Source: Dactylosporangium sp040689395
GTDB taxonomy: Bacteria; Actinomycetota; Actinomycetes; Mycobacteriales; Micromonosporaceae
Length of the DNA: 64,000 bases
Assembly: GCF_040689395.1 (NCBI RefSeq)
Contig: NZ_JBFAZX010000022.1
Coordinates: 1 to 64,000, forward strand
Direction: 5' to 3'
The first letter of the stretch is position 1. Every line of letters starts with the position of its first letter. This document shows positions 1 through 8,072 of this stretch, piece by piece. A program made the translations under genes and the position numbers. Below the pieces are notes generated by a model. The model searched no databases. It was not told where the DNA came from and saw nothing but the letters and a program-made list of their open reading frames with translations.

Positions 1-273
1 CGGCGGCTGGGTCAGCAACGCCGATCTTGGACACCCTCCCCGCATCTACCCAGCAGCGACACACGCCCGAATCTTCAAGGCATCAATCATCTAGGTCGCC
101 GCGTACCCGATCGTCGAGGAACGTCTGCAACACGCGACTCTCACCGCCTACCCAGGCCGCCGGGGCGCACGCCCGGCATCGCCGCGATATGGAAGGCGCT
201 GCGCCACGCCGCGGCGGCGACCGCACCCCAGCGCGACGGCATCGCCCTCACCTGACATTTTACGTCCGCGACT
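1..273. other. Left-edge region with no recognisable gene
   Basis: The first 273 bases contain open frames on the plus strand, but their translations are arginine- and proline-rich and resemble no family I know. I see no ribosome binding site in front of them and no RNA gene. Confidence 0.4.
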
Positions 274-294
274 ATATCTTCGTTGCGAAGATAT
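274..294. promoter_or_regulatory. Candidate PadR operator (9-bp inverted repeat)
   Basis: ATATCTTCG and CGAAGATAT form a perfect 9-bp inverted repeat with a 3-base spacer. It lies 24 bases upstream of the padR start codon, in a locally AT-rich patch. PadR repressors usually bind such short dyads and repress their own operon, so autoregulation is a reasonable inference. Confidence 0.55.
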
Positions 295-317
295 CATGTC
301 ATCGATAGTCTCCGGGT

Positions 318-665
318 ATGAAGACGCCGCTTCAGGAACCCACGTTCCTGATCTTGACTGCTCTGGCGAAGGAACCGATGCACGGCTACGGCCTGATCCT
401 GGAGGTGACCGAGCTGTCGCAAGGTCGGCTGTCGCTGCGGCCCGGCACGCTCTACGGCGCCCTCGACCGGCTCGCCGACGACAATCTGGTGACGCTGGAC
501 CGGATCGAGATCGTCGACGGCCGGGCCCGCAAGTACTACCGGCTCACCGAGGAGGGCAGCACGCTGCTGCGGGCCGAGACGGAGCGCATGCGCCGAGCCG
601 TCGAAGCGGCGACCAGCCGCCTCAACGCCCGTCCGGCACTGCGCCTCGCCGGTGGTGCCGCATGA
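318..665 (+). CDS. PadR family transcriptional regulator
   Basis: This 115-residue protein has the length of the short PadR subfamily. A winged helix-turn-helix covers about residues 8-85: an opening helix with HGYG, the PadR hallmark RPGTLYGALDRL in the recognition helix (about 41-52), and a KYYRLTEEG wing (about 75-83). No catalytic or ligand domain follows. PadR proteins are mostly repressors that respond to small molecules or envelope stress. The ATG lacks a strong Shine-Dalgarno, so the transcript may be leaderless or nearly so. Its stop overlaps the next start by ATGA, which implies translational coupling to the membrane protein. Confidence 0.9.
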   Translation: MKTPLQEPTFLILTALAKEPMHGYGLILEVTELSQGRLSLRPGTLYGALDRLADDNLVTLDRIEIVDGRARKYYRLTEEGSTLLRAETERMRRAVEAATSRLNARPALRLAGGAA

Positions 666-1588
666 CCGCCCAGCTGAGTGCGCGCTACACCAAGCTGCTG
701 CGCTGGTACCCGGCCGGCTACCGGGCCGAGCGCGGCCCCGAGATCGTCGGCACCTACCTGGAGCTGGCGGCCGCCGGGCAGCGCTGGCCCCGGCCCGGTG
801 ACGTCGTCGACCTGCTGACGGGTGGCCTGCGCCAGCACCTGCGGGCGCGCAACGCCGGCAGCCTCACCGACGCTCTGCCGATCACCGGGACCCTCGCGGT
901 GACAGCCGCCACCGTGCTGGCCGCGCTCTGGACGACCTTCATGTTCGGCGTCTCGGACCGCTACGGCCCGAACGCCTTCGCCAACTGGAACCCGGATGCC
1001 GGGCCGGTCAACATCCTCAACGCGGGGACCTGGCTAATCTGGCTGCTCGTACCACTGGCCGCTCTGGCCGGCTACGCCCGCTGGGCGCTCGGGGTCGCCA
1101 TCGCCCTGACCACCGCGCTGCTCCTGCCCTCCGCGTTGGTCCCGGCCACCGAGGTGACGTCAGACCTGGTGTCGCCCATGTTCGTCCTGTTGCCGCAGAT
1201 CGCGCTCGGCCTGGTGGCGCTAGCCGCACCGGCTCGCCGCGGCTTGCGGGGCACCGCGGCGATCACCGGCACCGCCGGCGCGGCGGCCGCGATGGCGCTG
1301 CTGGCCGGGCCGCAGGGCGAGACCCTTACCCGGGCCGGGTTCCTGCTGGCACTGGCGGCCATCGGCCTGGGCGTGTTGCTCACCCGCCGGCACGACCGGC
1401 GCGCCTGGTGGCCCGCGGTGCTGATGCTCGGACCGGTGCTGATGCTCCTCACGAGACTCCTGGAAGGCCCGAGCGCCGGCCGCAGGTACACCGTCGCGTG
1501 GATGCTGATGTCGCTGCTCGTGGCGGGCGTCGTGCTAGTGACCGCGGTACAGCGGCAGGCAAAGCAACGGCTACTGCAAGCCGATTAG
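662..1588 (+). CDS. Multi-pass membrane protein, PadR partner
   Basis: The protein has 308 residues. The first ~60 residues are soluble and contain a WYP..YR..RG.EIV motif seen in actinobacterial membrane proteins encoded beside PadR genes. About seven or eight hydrophobic segments follow, from about residue 65 to 300. No transporter signature is evident. An open frame extends upstream to 296, but the ATG at 662 sits in an ATGA overlap with padR and is the natural start. The function is unknown; by context it is an envelope protein whose level is set by the PadR regulator. The regulator pairing is inference from position. Confidence 0.75.
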   Translation: MTAQLSARYTKLLRWYPAGYRAERGPEIVGTYLELAAAGQRWPRPGDVVDLLTGGLRQHLRARNAGSLTDALPITGTLAVTAATVLAALWTTFMFGVSDRYGPNAFANWNPDAGPVNILNAGTWLIWLLVPLAALAGYARWALGVAIALTTALLLPSALVPATEVTSDLVSPMFVLLPQIALGLVALAAPARRGLRGTAAITGTAGAAAAMALLAGPQGETLTRAGFLLALAAIGLGVLLTRRHDRRAWWPAVLMLGPVLMLLTRLLEGPSAGRRYTVAWMLMSLLVAGVVLVTAVQRQAKQRLLQAD

Positions 1589-1600
1589 CCGGTCACGGAC

Positions 1601-1734
1601 GTGCACGAGTCGACCAAGCTCGCGTTCGAGCTGGGGCGGGCGGTTCGGGAGCTTCGCGAATGCCACGGCTGGAGCCAAACCGAACTCGCGGAGGCGGCCG
1701 CGATGACGCAGTCCGCACTCGCCAGCCTGCCCAG
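1601..1734 (+). pseudogene. Truncated XRE-type helix-turn-helix gene
   Basis: A GTG start opens a frame whose first ~45 residues are an XRE helix-turn-helix (FELGRAVRELRE then WSQTELAEAAAMTQSALA). In full-length relatives the motif continues into the recognition helix and a C-terminal half. Here the frame runs directly into a tRNA-Gly 3' fragment at 1735 and stops at 1783, so the gene is cut in mid-domain. Such small XRE genes are common on integrative elements, and the cut at a tRNA fragment points to loss by recombination. A chromosomal antitoxin that lost its end is an alternative. Confidence 0.6.
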
Positions 1735-1778
1735 TTCCCAAGCTGACAAGTGCGGGTTCGATTCCCTTCACCCGCTCC
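1735..1778 (+). repeat. 3' fragment of tRNA-Gly(CCC), probable attachment-site scar
   Basis: The segment reads from the anticodon loop TTCCCAA through GCTGA, a T-arm containing GGGTTCGATTCCC, to the acceptor strand CACCCGC and TCC. This matches my memory of the 3' half of actinobacterial tRNA-Gly(CCC). The 5' half (GCGGGTG, D-arm) is absent. One T-stem position is changed so that the stem no longer pairs fully. A tRNA 3' half without its 5' half, abutting a broken XRE gene, is what remains after tRNA-targeted integration. Confidence 0.65.
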
Positions 1779-1783
1779 GATAG

Positions 1784-1816
1784 AACGGCCAGGTCACCAT
1801 AGGTGCCCTGGCCGTT
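1784..1816 (+). terminator. Hairpin terminator after the tRNA-Gly fragment
   Basis: AACGGCCAGG pairs perfectly with CCTGGCCGTT (10 bp, 13-base loop) and is followed by a short T/C-rich stretch. Its place five bases after the tRNA 3' end fits the original tRNA-Gly terminator, which argues that sequence to the right is the chromosomal flank. Confidence 0.65.
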
Positions 1817-2237
1817 CTTCATTCCCGACCAGCTGCAGATGTCCATGCAACGGCCGGACTTCAGGGCTGCGATGACTGATCCACCGGCAGGCATGGAAGG
1901 GTCGGGATTACTCGACCGCGTGCAGCCACCGACGACCGAGACACGGCGTTAACGCATGCGGCCGCCTGCGACCGGGTGGCGGGGTTCCCTGCGCCACGGC
2001 GACCGGCGACGACCTCGCGCAGGCCGGGGAGCACGTCTACGCCCGCTGTCGCGGATCGACTTCGCCGGTGCCCAGTACCGCCGGGACATCGCCGCCAAGA
2101 CAATCGCCGGCGAGGGGCGGGCGCGCTGGTCAGGTCGCGCAGGGGACCGCCCAAAAAAATCTTCGCAACCTGGACTCCGGCCTCCACGTGTTTGTCATGC
2201 CGTCACAGGGGCGGCGAGACACGGGAGGAAGGACAGC
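1817..2237. other. Intergenic stretch without a recognised gene
   Basis: Open frames cross this stretch on both strands, including an upstream extension of the sigma-factor frame, but their translations are low-complexity and have no family features. The part close to 2220 presumably holds the sigma-factor promoter; I cannot assign its elements. Confidence 0.4.
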
Positions 2238-2756
2238 GTGACCGCAGTGACAACCCCAGCCGCGGCCACCTACCGGAGCGGCGCCGAGTCGTCGGCTCAC
2301 GACTTCGACGAGTTCTACGCCGCGAAATTCGACGTCCTCCGGGGACAGATCTTCGCCTACCTCGGCGACCGAGCCGAGGCGCAGGATCTGGTCCAGGAGG
2401 CGTTCTGCCGGGCGTACGGCAAGTGGAAGAAGATCTGTCGCTACGACGACCCGTACGCCTTCGTGCGCCGGGTCGCCTGGAATCTGGCCACCAGCCGGCT
2501 GCGCCGGCAGCAGACCTCGATGAACTTTCTGCGCCGGCAGCGCGAGGAGCACGCGGACGGCCCGTCACCGGACCGGGTAGCGCTCGTCGCCGCCCTCGCG
2601 AAGATCCCTCCGCAGTTGCGCAAGGCCGTCGTCCTGCACTATCTCGGGCACCTGTCGGTGGCCGAGATCGCCGAGCAGGAGGACGTCGCCGAAGGCACGG
2701 TCAAGAGCTGGCTCAGCCGTGGCCGTGCCGCCCTCGCCAGCCACCTTCAGCCGTAA
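2238..2756 (+). CDS. ECF (SigE-family) RNA polymerase sigma factor
   Basis: The product has 172 residues. Region 2 spans about residues 24-95 (FDEFYAAKF, then DAQDLVQEAF-type core DLVQEAFCRAYGKW, then PYAFVRRVAWNLA). Region 4 spans about 118-168 (LPPQLR-like PPQLRKAVVLHYLGHLSVAEIAEQ, ending EGTVKSWLSRGRAAL). These are the hallmarks of the small SigE-like ECF group of actinobacteria. The frame opens further upstream, but the GTG at 2238 has AGGAAG six bases before it and gives the normal family length. Nine bases separate it from the membrane-anchored gene that follows, which probably senses or restrains it. Confidence 0.9.
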   Translation: MTAVTTPAAATYRSGAESSAHDFDEFYAAKFDVLRGQIFAYLGDRAEAQDLVQEAFCRAYGKWKKICRYDDPYAFVRRVAWNLATSRLRRQQTSMNFLRRQREEHADGPSPDRVALVAALAKIPPQLRKAVVLHYLGHLSVAEIAEQEDVAEGTVKSWLSRGRAALASHLQP

Positions 2757-2765
2757 AAGGAGACC

Positions 2766-3974
2766 ATGATGACCGACCAGTTCGACCACCTGCTCAACGA
2801 CGCCTTCGACGACTTCGCCGCCGCCGAGCGCAGCACCGCCGAGCAGGCTCCGGGTACCGCCGCAGTACGCCGCACGGTGGCCGTCCAGCGCCGAAACCGC
2901 TACACCATGCTCAGCCTGCTGGGCGCCGTACTCGTTGCCATCCCGGTGGCCGCCTATGCCACCAACCCGCGCGGCAACAACTCCCCGCCGCTGCCGGGCT
3001 CCTCGGTGACGGCTTCGAGTTCGCCGTCGAGGACAGCTTCGGCGTCGCCCTCCCCGAGCGAAAGCGCGACCACCACCCCGACCGGCGCCTCCGTGCCCGG
3101 CATGTACCTCTTCCGGCTCGACAAGAACAACGGCACCGCCACCAACGACCTCCTCCACCGGGCGCCGGGCGGCGACTGGCAGAAGATCACGACCGTCAAG
3201 GGCCCAACTGTCCAGCCGCCGAACGGGCCGCCACTGATGGCAATGTCGCCGGACCACAAGCACGTCGCCTGGCTGCTCGACGGCAAGCTGCAAATCAGTG
3301 CCCTGGACGGTAGCCAGGTCAAGACCGTGGTCGCCGCCACTGGAACGCTCGCGTGCGTGGGAGCCACATGGACGGCTGACTCCCGTCATCTGCTGTTCCA
3401 AACGCTCTCTTCCGACGGCAAGGGCACCACGCTCGAGACTGTCAACATCAACGGCACCGAACGGAAGACGCTCGGCACCTCCACCGGAAACGTTGAATGC
3501 AGCCCCGGCTCCGTCGACGGAGCGACCGCGTACGTGGTGTCGAGTTCGGGAGCCAAGAACCACCTGGTGGCTATCGATGGCGGCGCCGCCCCCCGCACCG
3601 TCACGGCCCACTGGCCCTCCGGTCGGCAACCCATTGAGGTTGTCGCAGCCGAGAACGGGTCGACCCGCCTGCTGGTGGCCACTGTGGCCGACTCCGCATC
3701 GTGCGGCTGCTCACCGCCGGAGCAGTACGTCATCGTGGACACCGCTACCGGCCAGGTGACCAGCCTCGACAACGCGCAGGACAAGGCGGGCAGCTCGCCG
3801 ATCTCCGGGGCGTTCACCGCGGACGGTCGGGTGGTGCTCATCGCCGACCGGAACCGGGGCAACGGCAGCTCAGTGGACCCGTTCCTGACCGTGTTCAGCG
3901 CTGGCGGCGCAATCCTGGGCAGCGTGCGGCTGCCGGACATGACACTTGGCTACCTCGTGGGCTTCGACTCGTAG
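2766..3974 (+). CDS. Membrane-anchored beta-propeller-like protein, probable sigma-factor partner
   Basis: The protein has 402 residues. Its N-terminal ~40 residues are acidic and cytosolic, a single membrane segment lies at about 45-62 (MLSLLGAVLVAIPVAAYA), and a Ser/Thr/Pro linker runs to about 105. The rest is an extracytoplasmic region with repeated blades such as SPDHKHVAWLLDGKLQ and WTADSRHLLFQ, typical of TolB/WD40-like propellers. It is co-transcribed with the ECF sigma gene. Single-pass proteins in this position often regulate the sigma factor, but the canonical zinc anti-sigma motif HXXXCXXC is absent. A role as a sensor is therefore inference. ATG at 2766 or 2769 could start it. 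Confidence 0.7.
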   Translation: MMTDQFDHLLNDAFDDFAAAERSTAEQAPGTAAVRRTVAVQRRNRYTMLSLLGAVLVAIPVAAYATNPRGNNSPPLPGSSVTASSSPSRTASASPSPSESATTTPTGASVPGMYLFRLDKNNGTATNDLLHRAPGGDWQKITTVKGPTVQPPNGPPLMAMSPDHKHVAWLLDGKLQISALDGSQVKTVVAATGTLACVGATWTADSRHLLFQTLSSDGKGTTLETVNINGTERKTLGTSTGNVECSPGSVDGATAYVVSSSGAKNHLVAIDGGAAPRTVTAHWPSGRQPIEVVAAENGSTRLLVATVADSASCGCSPPEQYVIVDTATGQVTSLDNAQDKAGSSPISGAFTADGRVVLIADRNRGNGSSVDPFLTVFSAGGAILGSVRLPDMTLGYLVGFDS

Positions 3975-3992
3975 CCGCACAACCAGCGCACA

Positions 3993-4021
3993 GGCGGGCG
4001 GGGACAGGCTCCCCGCCCGCC
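3993..4021 (+). terminator. Terminator of the sigma-factor operon
   Basis: GGCGGGCGGGGA pairs perfectly with TCCCCGCCCGCC (12 bp, 5-base loop), 19 bases after the stop at 3974. There is no U-tract, which is usual in actinobacteria. Confidence 0.75.
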
Positions 4022-4053
4022 CCTCGGGTCCCTTTCACCCATTCCACGACGAA

Positions 4054-4087
4054 GGCCCTGGTCAGGAGAGATGCCCTGACCAGGGCC
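4054..4087. terminator. Second perfect hairpin, terminator-like
   Basis: GGCCCTGGTCAGG and CCTGACCAGGGCC form a 13-bp perfect stem with an 8-base loop. It follows the sigma-operon terminator and may serve transcription arriving from the minus-strand DUF6907 gene or act as a backup. Confidence 0.55.
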
Positions 4088-4279
4088 GCTTGCATGTCAG
4101 GACCCTCGAAGCCGCCCAGCCATCAGGCCACCGCAGCCAGCCGAGCGGGCTCGGAGCGCGATCACCTTCCTTGCTCGGCTTCGGCAGTCGCGTTCAACCA
4201 TCCTTGAGCCCGGACGCCACGGCTGGTGGGTCGCCTTTCTGGGAGCCAGTGCCACTCAGTTAGGAGCCACGCTCGCCGA

Positions 4280-4660
4280 TCAGGTTGATGGCAGCGGTCG
4301 GCGAGCAAGCTCCGTCGCGGCGAGAATCGCGTCGACGACCTGCTGTGCGGTGTCCGCCCAGGTGATCAGATGGCCGAAATTGATGTTCACGGTCGGCAGT
4401 GCAAGGAATCCTTCAGTGCTGTCTTCGACAGCTTCTACCTTGATCTCGATATCGATGGTGCCACCATCGACATCGGGCACGGTGCTTGCAAAGACGACAC
4501 CACAATGAAGGCGACTTGTAGTGTCGGCGCCGTTACCAAAGTCGAAGGTGTCGCCGCCGTGGCATTCGTCCTGGCTGCACCAATCGGGGCAGTGCCACCA
4601 TGCGAACACGGGTGCCTCGCCGCCTACACGGCAGCGAGCTATGCAGTCGAGATCGACCAC
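4280..4660 (-). CDS. DUF6907 domain protein
   Basis: About 126 residues from a GTG at 4660. The core contains CPDWC, then a D-E-C-H-G-G segment about five residues later, followed by beta-strand-rich sequence, which resembles the actinobacterial DUF6907 family, often encoded near mobile or regulatory genes. The cysteine and histidine spacing suggests a metal site. The open frame extends upstream to 4807, but that part is antisense to an antitoxin remnant and looks non-coding, so I placed the start at 4660; no clear Shine-Dalgarno supports it. Function is unknown. Confidence 0.55.
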   Translation of the reverse strand: MVDLDCIARCRVGGEAPVFAWWHCPDWCSQDECHGGDTFDFGNGADTTSRLHCGVVFASTVPDVDGGTIDIEIKVEAVEDSTEGFLALPTVNINFGHLITWADTAQQVVDAILAATELARRPLPST

Positions 4661-4676
4661 CGTACCGAGACGTTCG

Positions 4677-4802
4677 CGCGACGGGGATCCGGCTGTCGCA
4701 TTGCTGAAGGCACAGGAGATTGTGGACGACCATGTCGCTCGACGCGGCGAGTTCACTGACGAGGAGTTGGCGGAGGCGCAGGCAGCATGGCGCAGCGAAT
4801 AA
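4677..4802 (+). pseudogene. Antitoxin C-terminal remnant
   Basis: The plus-strand frame ends with a helical tail, QEIVDDHVARRGEFTDEE followed by LAEAQAAW, that resembles the C-terminus of actinobacterial ribbon-helix-helix type antitoxins. No N-terminal DNA-binding half precedes it; upstream sequence in this frame is antisense to the DUF6907 gene and looks random. It is best read as the stump of a deleted toxin-antitoxin module. A toxin gene does not follow. Confidence 0.45.
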
Positions 4803-5343
4803 AGCACTCAGGCCCACTCCTCGGCCCGTCCTCGGCTTACCGGTCGGTATGCTTACCTGACTGGCGGGTGGTTCATCTGACCGCACGGTAGAAAGGTACC
4901 GACAGGGATCGACCTCGACAATAGTTGATCATGAAATAGAGATCATAGAGCGACAATCAGATAAGCCCATTACCACCACAATCGCGACAACGATTGCGGT
5001 CTTTTTGAGTCTTGACGTAAGATCGAAATTGATGGATGATTCAGGCGAATGGGGCGGGGCCCGGGAGTCGGCCGTGCCTGCGCTGGTCAGGGCGACGGAG
5101 GTGACCGGTGAGCCATCTGTTGGCCTGCTTCGCCGTCCCGACCTCCGGCAAACCGCGGGACAGGCCGGCATTCATCCTCTTCGTCGCGACGGTCTGTGAC
5201 CTCGGGGGTGTGCGCGCCCACCAGGCCCAGCCGGTCGTTGTTGCACTGGCCGAGTGCCGCCGACTGGTCGGAACCTGCTAGGCCCCACTAACGCCAGAAG
5301 TGCCAGTTGATCTCGCTTATCCGCGCTCAGTTGCTCTTCCGCA
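4803..5343. other. Decayed, locally AT-rich intergenic region
   Basis: About 540 bases without a convincing gene. Bases around 4900-5040 are clearly AT-richer than the surroundings and include a minus-strand stretch that would encode a short hydrophobic peptide, but no start signal or family match supports it. The base composition suggests acquired and eroded DNA. Confidence 0.4.
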
Positions 5344-5628
5344 GGGGCCGCCGAGTTCCCGCTGCTGGGCGCGGTGGGCTGGGCGGACTCGCCGCTGGCC
5401 CGCCTGGCCGCGTACGAGGCGCTGGCCCTCGGCGTCCTCGGCGCGACTACGGGCGTGGGCGCGGCGCTCGGCACCGCCGCACTGCTCAACTCAGACCTCA
5501 CGGCCACCTCGAACGCCGTGGCCGCCGCCGCAGCGCTCGCCGGCACGCTCCTGGCCGTCGCGGCCGCGATCCTGCCGGTCCGTTCGCTGCGCAGCCTGCC
5601 AAACGCCCGGCTGCTGGCCGAGGAGTGA
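5344..5628 (+). pseudogene. C-terminal remnant of an FtsX-like ABC transporter permease
   Basis: The frame reads AAEFPLLGAVGWADSPLARL, then two hydrophobic helices and the ending SLPNARLLAEE. This looks like the last ~95 residues of an FtsX-family permease, including the final two membrane segments. The remaining several hundred residues and the ATP-binding partner are missing upstream, and no start signal is present. A GTG at 5374 could be picked by gene finders, but the homology extends upstream of it. Confidence 0.6.
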
Positions 5629-5704
5629 GCACGTGAAAGTTCTCTGACGCTGGCCGACCACGCAGCTCAGCGGATCCACTGTTGACGGCAGGAGGGCGTC
5701 GCGC

Positions 5705-6748
5705 TCAGGCGGTCTGGGTCGCCGGCCTCGGCCCGCCGGCCACCGGTTCGCCGACGACGGCGGTCAGGACGTCGTCCAGCGTCACCACGCCCAGCGGTAC
5801 CCGGCCGTCGCTGACCAGGACGATGTGCTGACGCTCGCGGCGCATCGCCAGCAGGAGCTCGGCCAGAGTGCGGTTCGGGGGGACTATCCCCAGCGGGCGG
5901 ATGAGCTCGGACGGGATCGGGGCACGCCGCTGCGGGCCGACGAAGCCCAGCATGTCCTTCACGTGTACGAAGCCCAGCACGCGGCGGCTGGCGCGCTCCA
6001 CGACCGGGAAGCGCGACCGGTTGGTGCGCGTGGCCAGGACCTCCAGGGAGGCCGGGGACACGTCCTCGGCGATCGTGGTGATCTCGGCCCAGGGACGCAG
6101 GGCGTCGCGGGCCGTGCGCTGCGACAGGGCCAGGGCGCCCGCGATGCGCGCGTGCTCCTCGGGCGCCAGCAGGCCCTCGGTGGTCGCCTGCGCGGCCAGG
6201 CCGGCCAGTTCCTCTGCGGTGAAGACGGTCTTGACCGAGCCGGTCGCCTCGATGCGCCACAGGGACAGGATCGTGCGCGAGGCCCACTTCATAGCGACGA
6301 GGAGGGGCTTGGTGGCCATGCAGAAGGCGTACATCGGCGGGCCGAGCCACAGCACCGCGCGATCCGGGGAGGCCAGCGTCAGGTTTTTGGGCACCATCTC
6401 GCCGACGACCGTGTGCGCGAACACGACCACGCCCAAGGCCAGACCGAAGGCGATCGGGTGGACGAGACGCTCCGGCACGCTCAGCGCCTCGAACGGGCCG
6501 CGCAGGCCGTGCGCCAGGGCCGGCTCGGCCAGCGCGCCGAGGCCCAGGGTGCAGATCGTGACGCCGAGTTGGGCGCCGGCGATCATGAGGGGGATCTCGT
6601 TCATCGCGCGTAGCGCGGTGCGGGCGCGACGCGAGGTGGCGGCCATGGGCTCGATCACCGTGCGGCGCGAGGCGATCAGCGAGAACTCGGCGGCGACGAA
6701 GAACCCGTTGCCGAACAGCAGCAGGACCGTGACGAACAGCTCAGTCAT
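5705..6748 (-). CDS. CNNM/HlyC-family membrane protein with CBS pair (short form)
   Basis: The protein has 347 residues. A DUF21 (CNNM) membrane domain occupies about residues 1-190 (GNGFFVAAEFSLIASRRTVIE, and GEMVPKNLTLA at about 137-147), followed by a CBS pair (about 215-335) ending in VVTLDDVLTAVVGE. The C-terminal CorC/HlyC domain found in the upstream paralogue is missing. Members are linked to Mg2+/Co2+ efflux or membrane homeostasis. The frame opens to 6808, but ATG 6748 overlaps the upstream stop by eight bases and matches the paralogue's N-terminus. The two genes form a translationally coupled operon and may make a heteromer. Confidence 0.85.
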   Translation of the reverse strand: MTELFVTVLLLFGNGFFVAAEFSLIASRRTVIEPMAATSRRARTALRAMNEIPLMIAGAQLGVTICTLGLGALAEPALAHGLRGPFEALSVPERLVHPIAFGLALGVVVFAHTVVGEMVPKNLTLASPDRAVLWLGPPMYAFCMATKPLLVAMKWASRTILSLWRIEATGSVKTVFTAEELAGLAAQATTEGLLAPEEHARIAGALALSQRTARDALRPWAEITTIAEDVSPASLEVLATRTNRSRFPVVERASRRVLGFVHVKDMLGFVGPQRRAPIPSELIRPLGIVPPNRTLAELLLAMRRERQHIVLVSDGRVPLGVVTLDDVLTAVVGEPVAGGPRPATQTA

Positions 6749-8072
6749 CGACCGGCACCTCCGGCCGCACGACGCGGACCTGTTCGATGCGGCGGCGGTC
6801 GACCTCAACGACGGTGAACTCCCAGCCGTCCTCGTTCCAGGTCTCGCCGACCGTCGGGATATGGCCCAGCCGCGCCATCAGGAACCCGGCGAGCGTCTCG
6901 TAGGGGCCCGGCGGCACGTGGAACCCGGTCAGCTCGGCGAGCTCATCCTCGCGCAGCACGCCGTCGACGAGCAGGGTGCGCTCGGCGCCGGGGACGGTGA
7001 GGTCGGGCATGCCGTGCGCGGTGGTCGGCTCTTCCTCGACGTCGTGCTCGTCGACGATCTCGCCGACCAGCTCCTCGACGAGGTCCTCGACGGTCACGAC
7101 GCCGTCAGTGCCGCCGTACTCGTCCACGACGATCGCGACGTCCGAGTTGCCCTTGCGTAGAGCCTCGAGGACGCCGTCGAGGTCGAGGCTCTCCGGCACG
7201 AAGACCGGCTCGCGGGCGACCGCGGCGACCTTCGTCGTGGGACGGCGCACCGGCGGCACACCAAGCGCGTCGGTGACGGTGACGACGCCGGTGACCTGGT
7301 CGAGGGTCTGCACATAGATCGGGAAGCGGCTGTACCCCGTCTGCACCGAGGTCGCCAACAGGTCGGCTACGGTGGCGTCGGCACGCAGCGAGACGACGTC
7401 GACGCGCGGGGTCATCGCCTCCGCGGCACGCTTGTCACCGAAGCGGATCGTGCGCTGCAGCAGCACCGCGGTCTCCTTCGGCAGCGCGCCGGCCTGGGCG
7501 GAGATCGCGGCGAGCAGCCCGAGCTCCTCCGGCGAGCGGGCACTGGCCAGCTCCTCCTGCGGCTCGACGCCGAAGCGCCGGACCACCCAGTTGGCGGTGC
7601 CGTTGAGCAGCGTGATCAGCCAGGAGAAGAACCGCGAGAACATGCGCTGCGGGCCGGCGGTCGCGCGGGCCACCGGCATCGGCTTGGCCAGCGCGGCGTT
7701 CTTCGGCACCAGCTCGCCGAACAGCATCGACACCAGCGTGGCCACGATGAGGCCGATGACGTGCCCGGCGCCGTCAGTCATCGAGCCGAACACGGGGCGT
7801 ATCAGTGGCGCGAAGAGCCGGGACAGCGCGGGCTCGGCCAGGTAGCCGGTCAGCAGTCCGGCGAGGGTGATGCCGAGCTGCGCGCCGGAGAGCTGAAACG
7901 ACAGCTCGCGCAGAGCTTGGCGGACCGTGCGGGCCTTTCGGTCGCCGGCGTTGGCTCGCTGCTCGATCTCTGCCCGGTCGACCGTCACGAGGGAGAACTC
8001 GGCGGCGACGAAGCCCGCGTTCGCGGCGGTGAGCAGCGCGAACGCCAGCAGGGGCAACAGTGTGGTCCACAC
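6741..8072 (-). CDS. CNNM/CorC-family membrane protein with CBS pair and HlyC domain
   Basis: The protein has 443 residues from a GTG start. The DUF21 membrane domain (about 1-195) contains NAGFVAAEFSLVTVDRAEIE and FGELVPKNAALAKP; the CBS pair (about 215-345) includes MTPRVDVVSL and the diagnostic VVDEYGGTDGVVTVEDLVEE. A CorC/HlyC transporter-associated domain covers about 355-435. This is the full-length architecture of bacterial CNNM orthologues such as CorC or the YhdP/YqhB group, implicated in Mg2+ handling; it is not a true hemolysin. It is the first gene of a two-gene operon with the short paralogue downstream. Confidence 0.88.
   Translation of the reverse strand: MWTTLLPLLAFALLTAANAGFVAAEFSLVTVDRAEIEQRANAGDRKARTVRQALRELSFQLSGAQLGITLAGLLTGYLAEPALSRLFAPLIRPVFGSMTDGAGHVIGLIVATLVSMLFGELVPKNAALAKPMPVARATAGPQRMFSRFFSWLITLLNGTANWVVRRFGVEPQEELASARSPEELGLLAAISAQAGALPKETAVLLQRTIRFGDKRAAEAMTPRVDVVSLRADATVADLLATSVQTGYSRFPIYVQTLDQVTGVVTVTDALGVPPVRRPTTKVAAVAREPVFVPESLDLDGVLEALRKGNSDVAIVVDEYGGTDGVVTVEDLVEELVGEIVDEHDVEEEPTTAHGMPDLTVPGAERTLLVDGVLREDELAELTGFHVPPGPYETLAGFLMARLGHIPTVGETWNEDGWEFTVVEVDRRRIEQVRVVRPEVPVDD

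Noticed and set aside
1956..2237. N-terminal extension of the ECF sigma factor
   Set aside because: Low-complexity sequence; a GTG with Shine-Dalgarno at 2238 gives the normal length.
4929..5171. Minus-strand ORF with a hydrophobic stretch
   Set aside because: No start signal, no family features, located in decayed DNA; it may be a remnant but cannot be supported.
5705..8072. Hemolysin genes
   Set aside because: The HlyC name is historic; DUF21 plus CBS architecture marks CNNM/CorC membrane proteins, not toxins.
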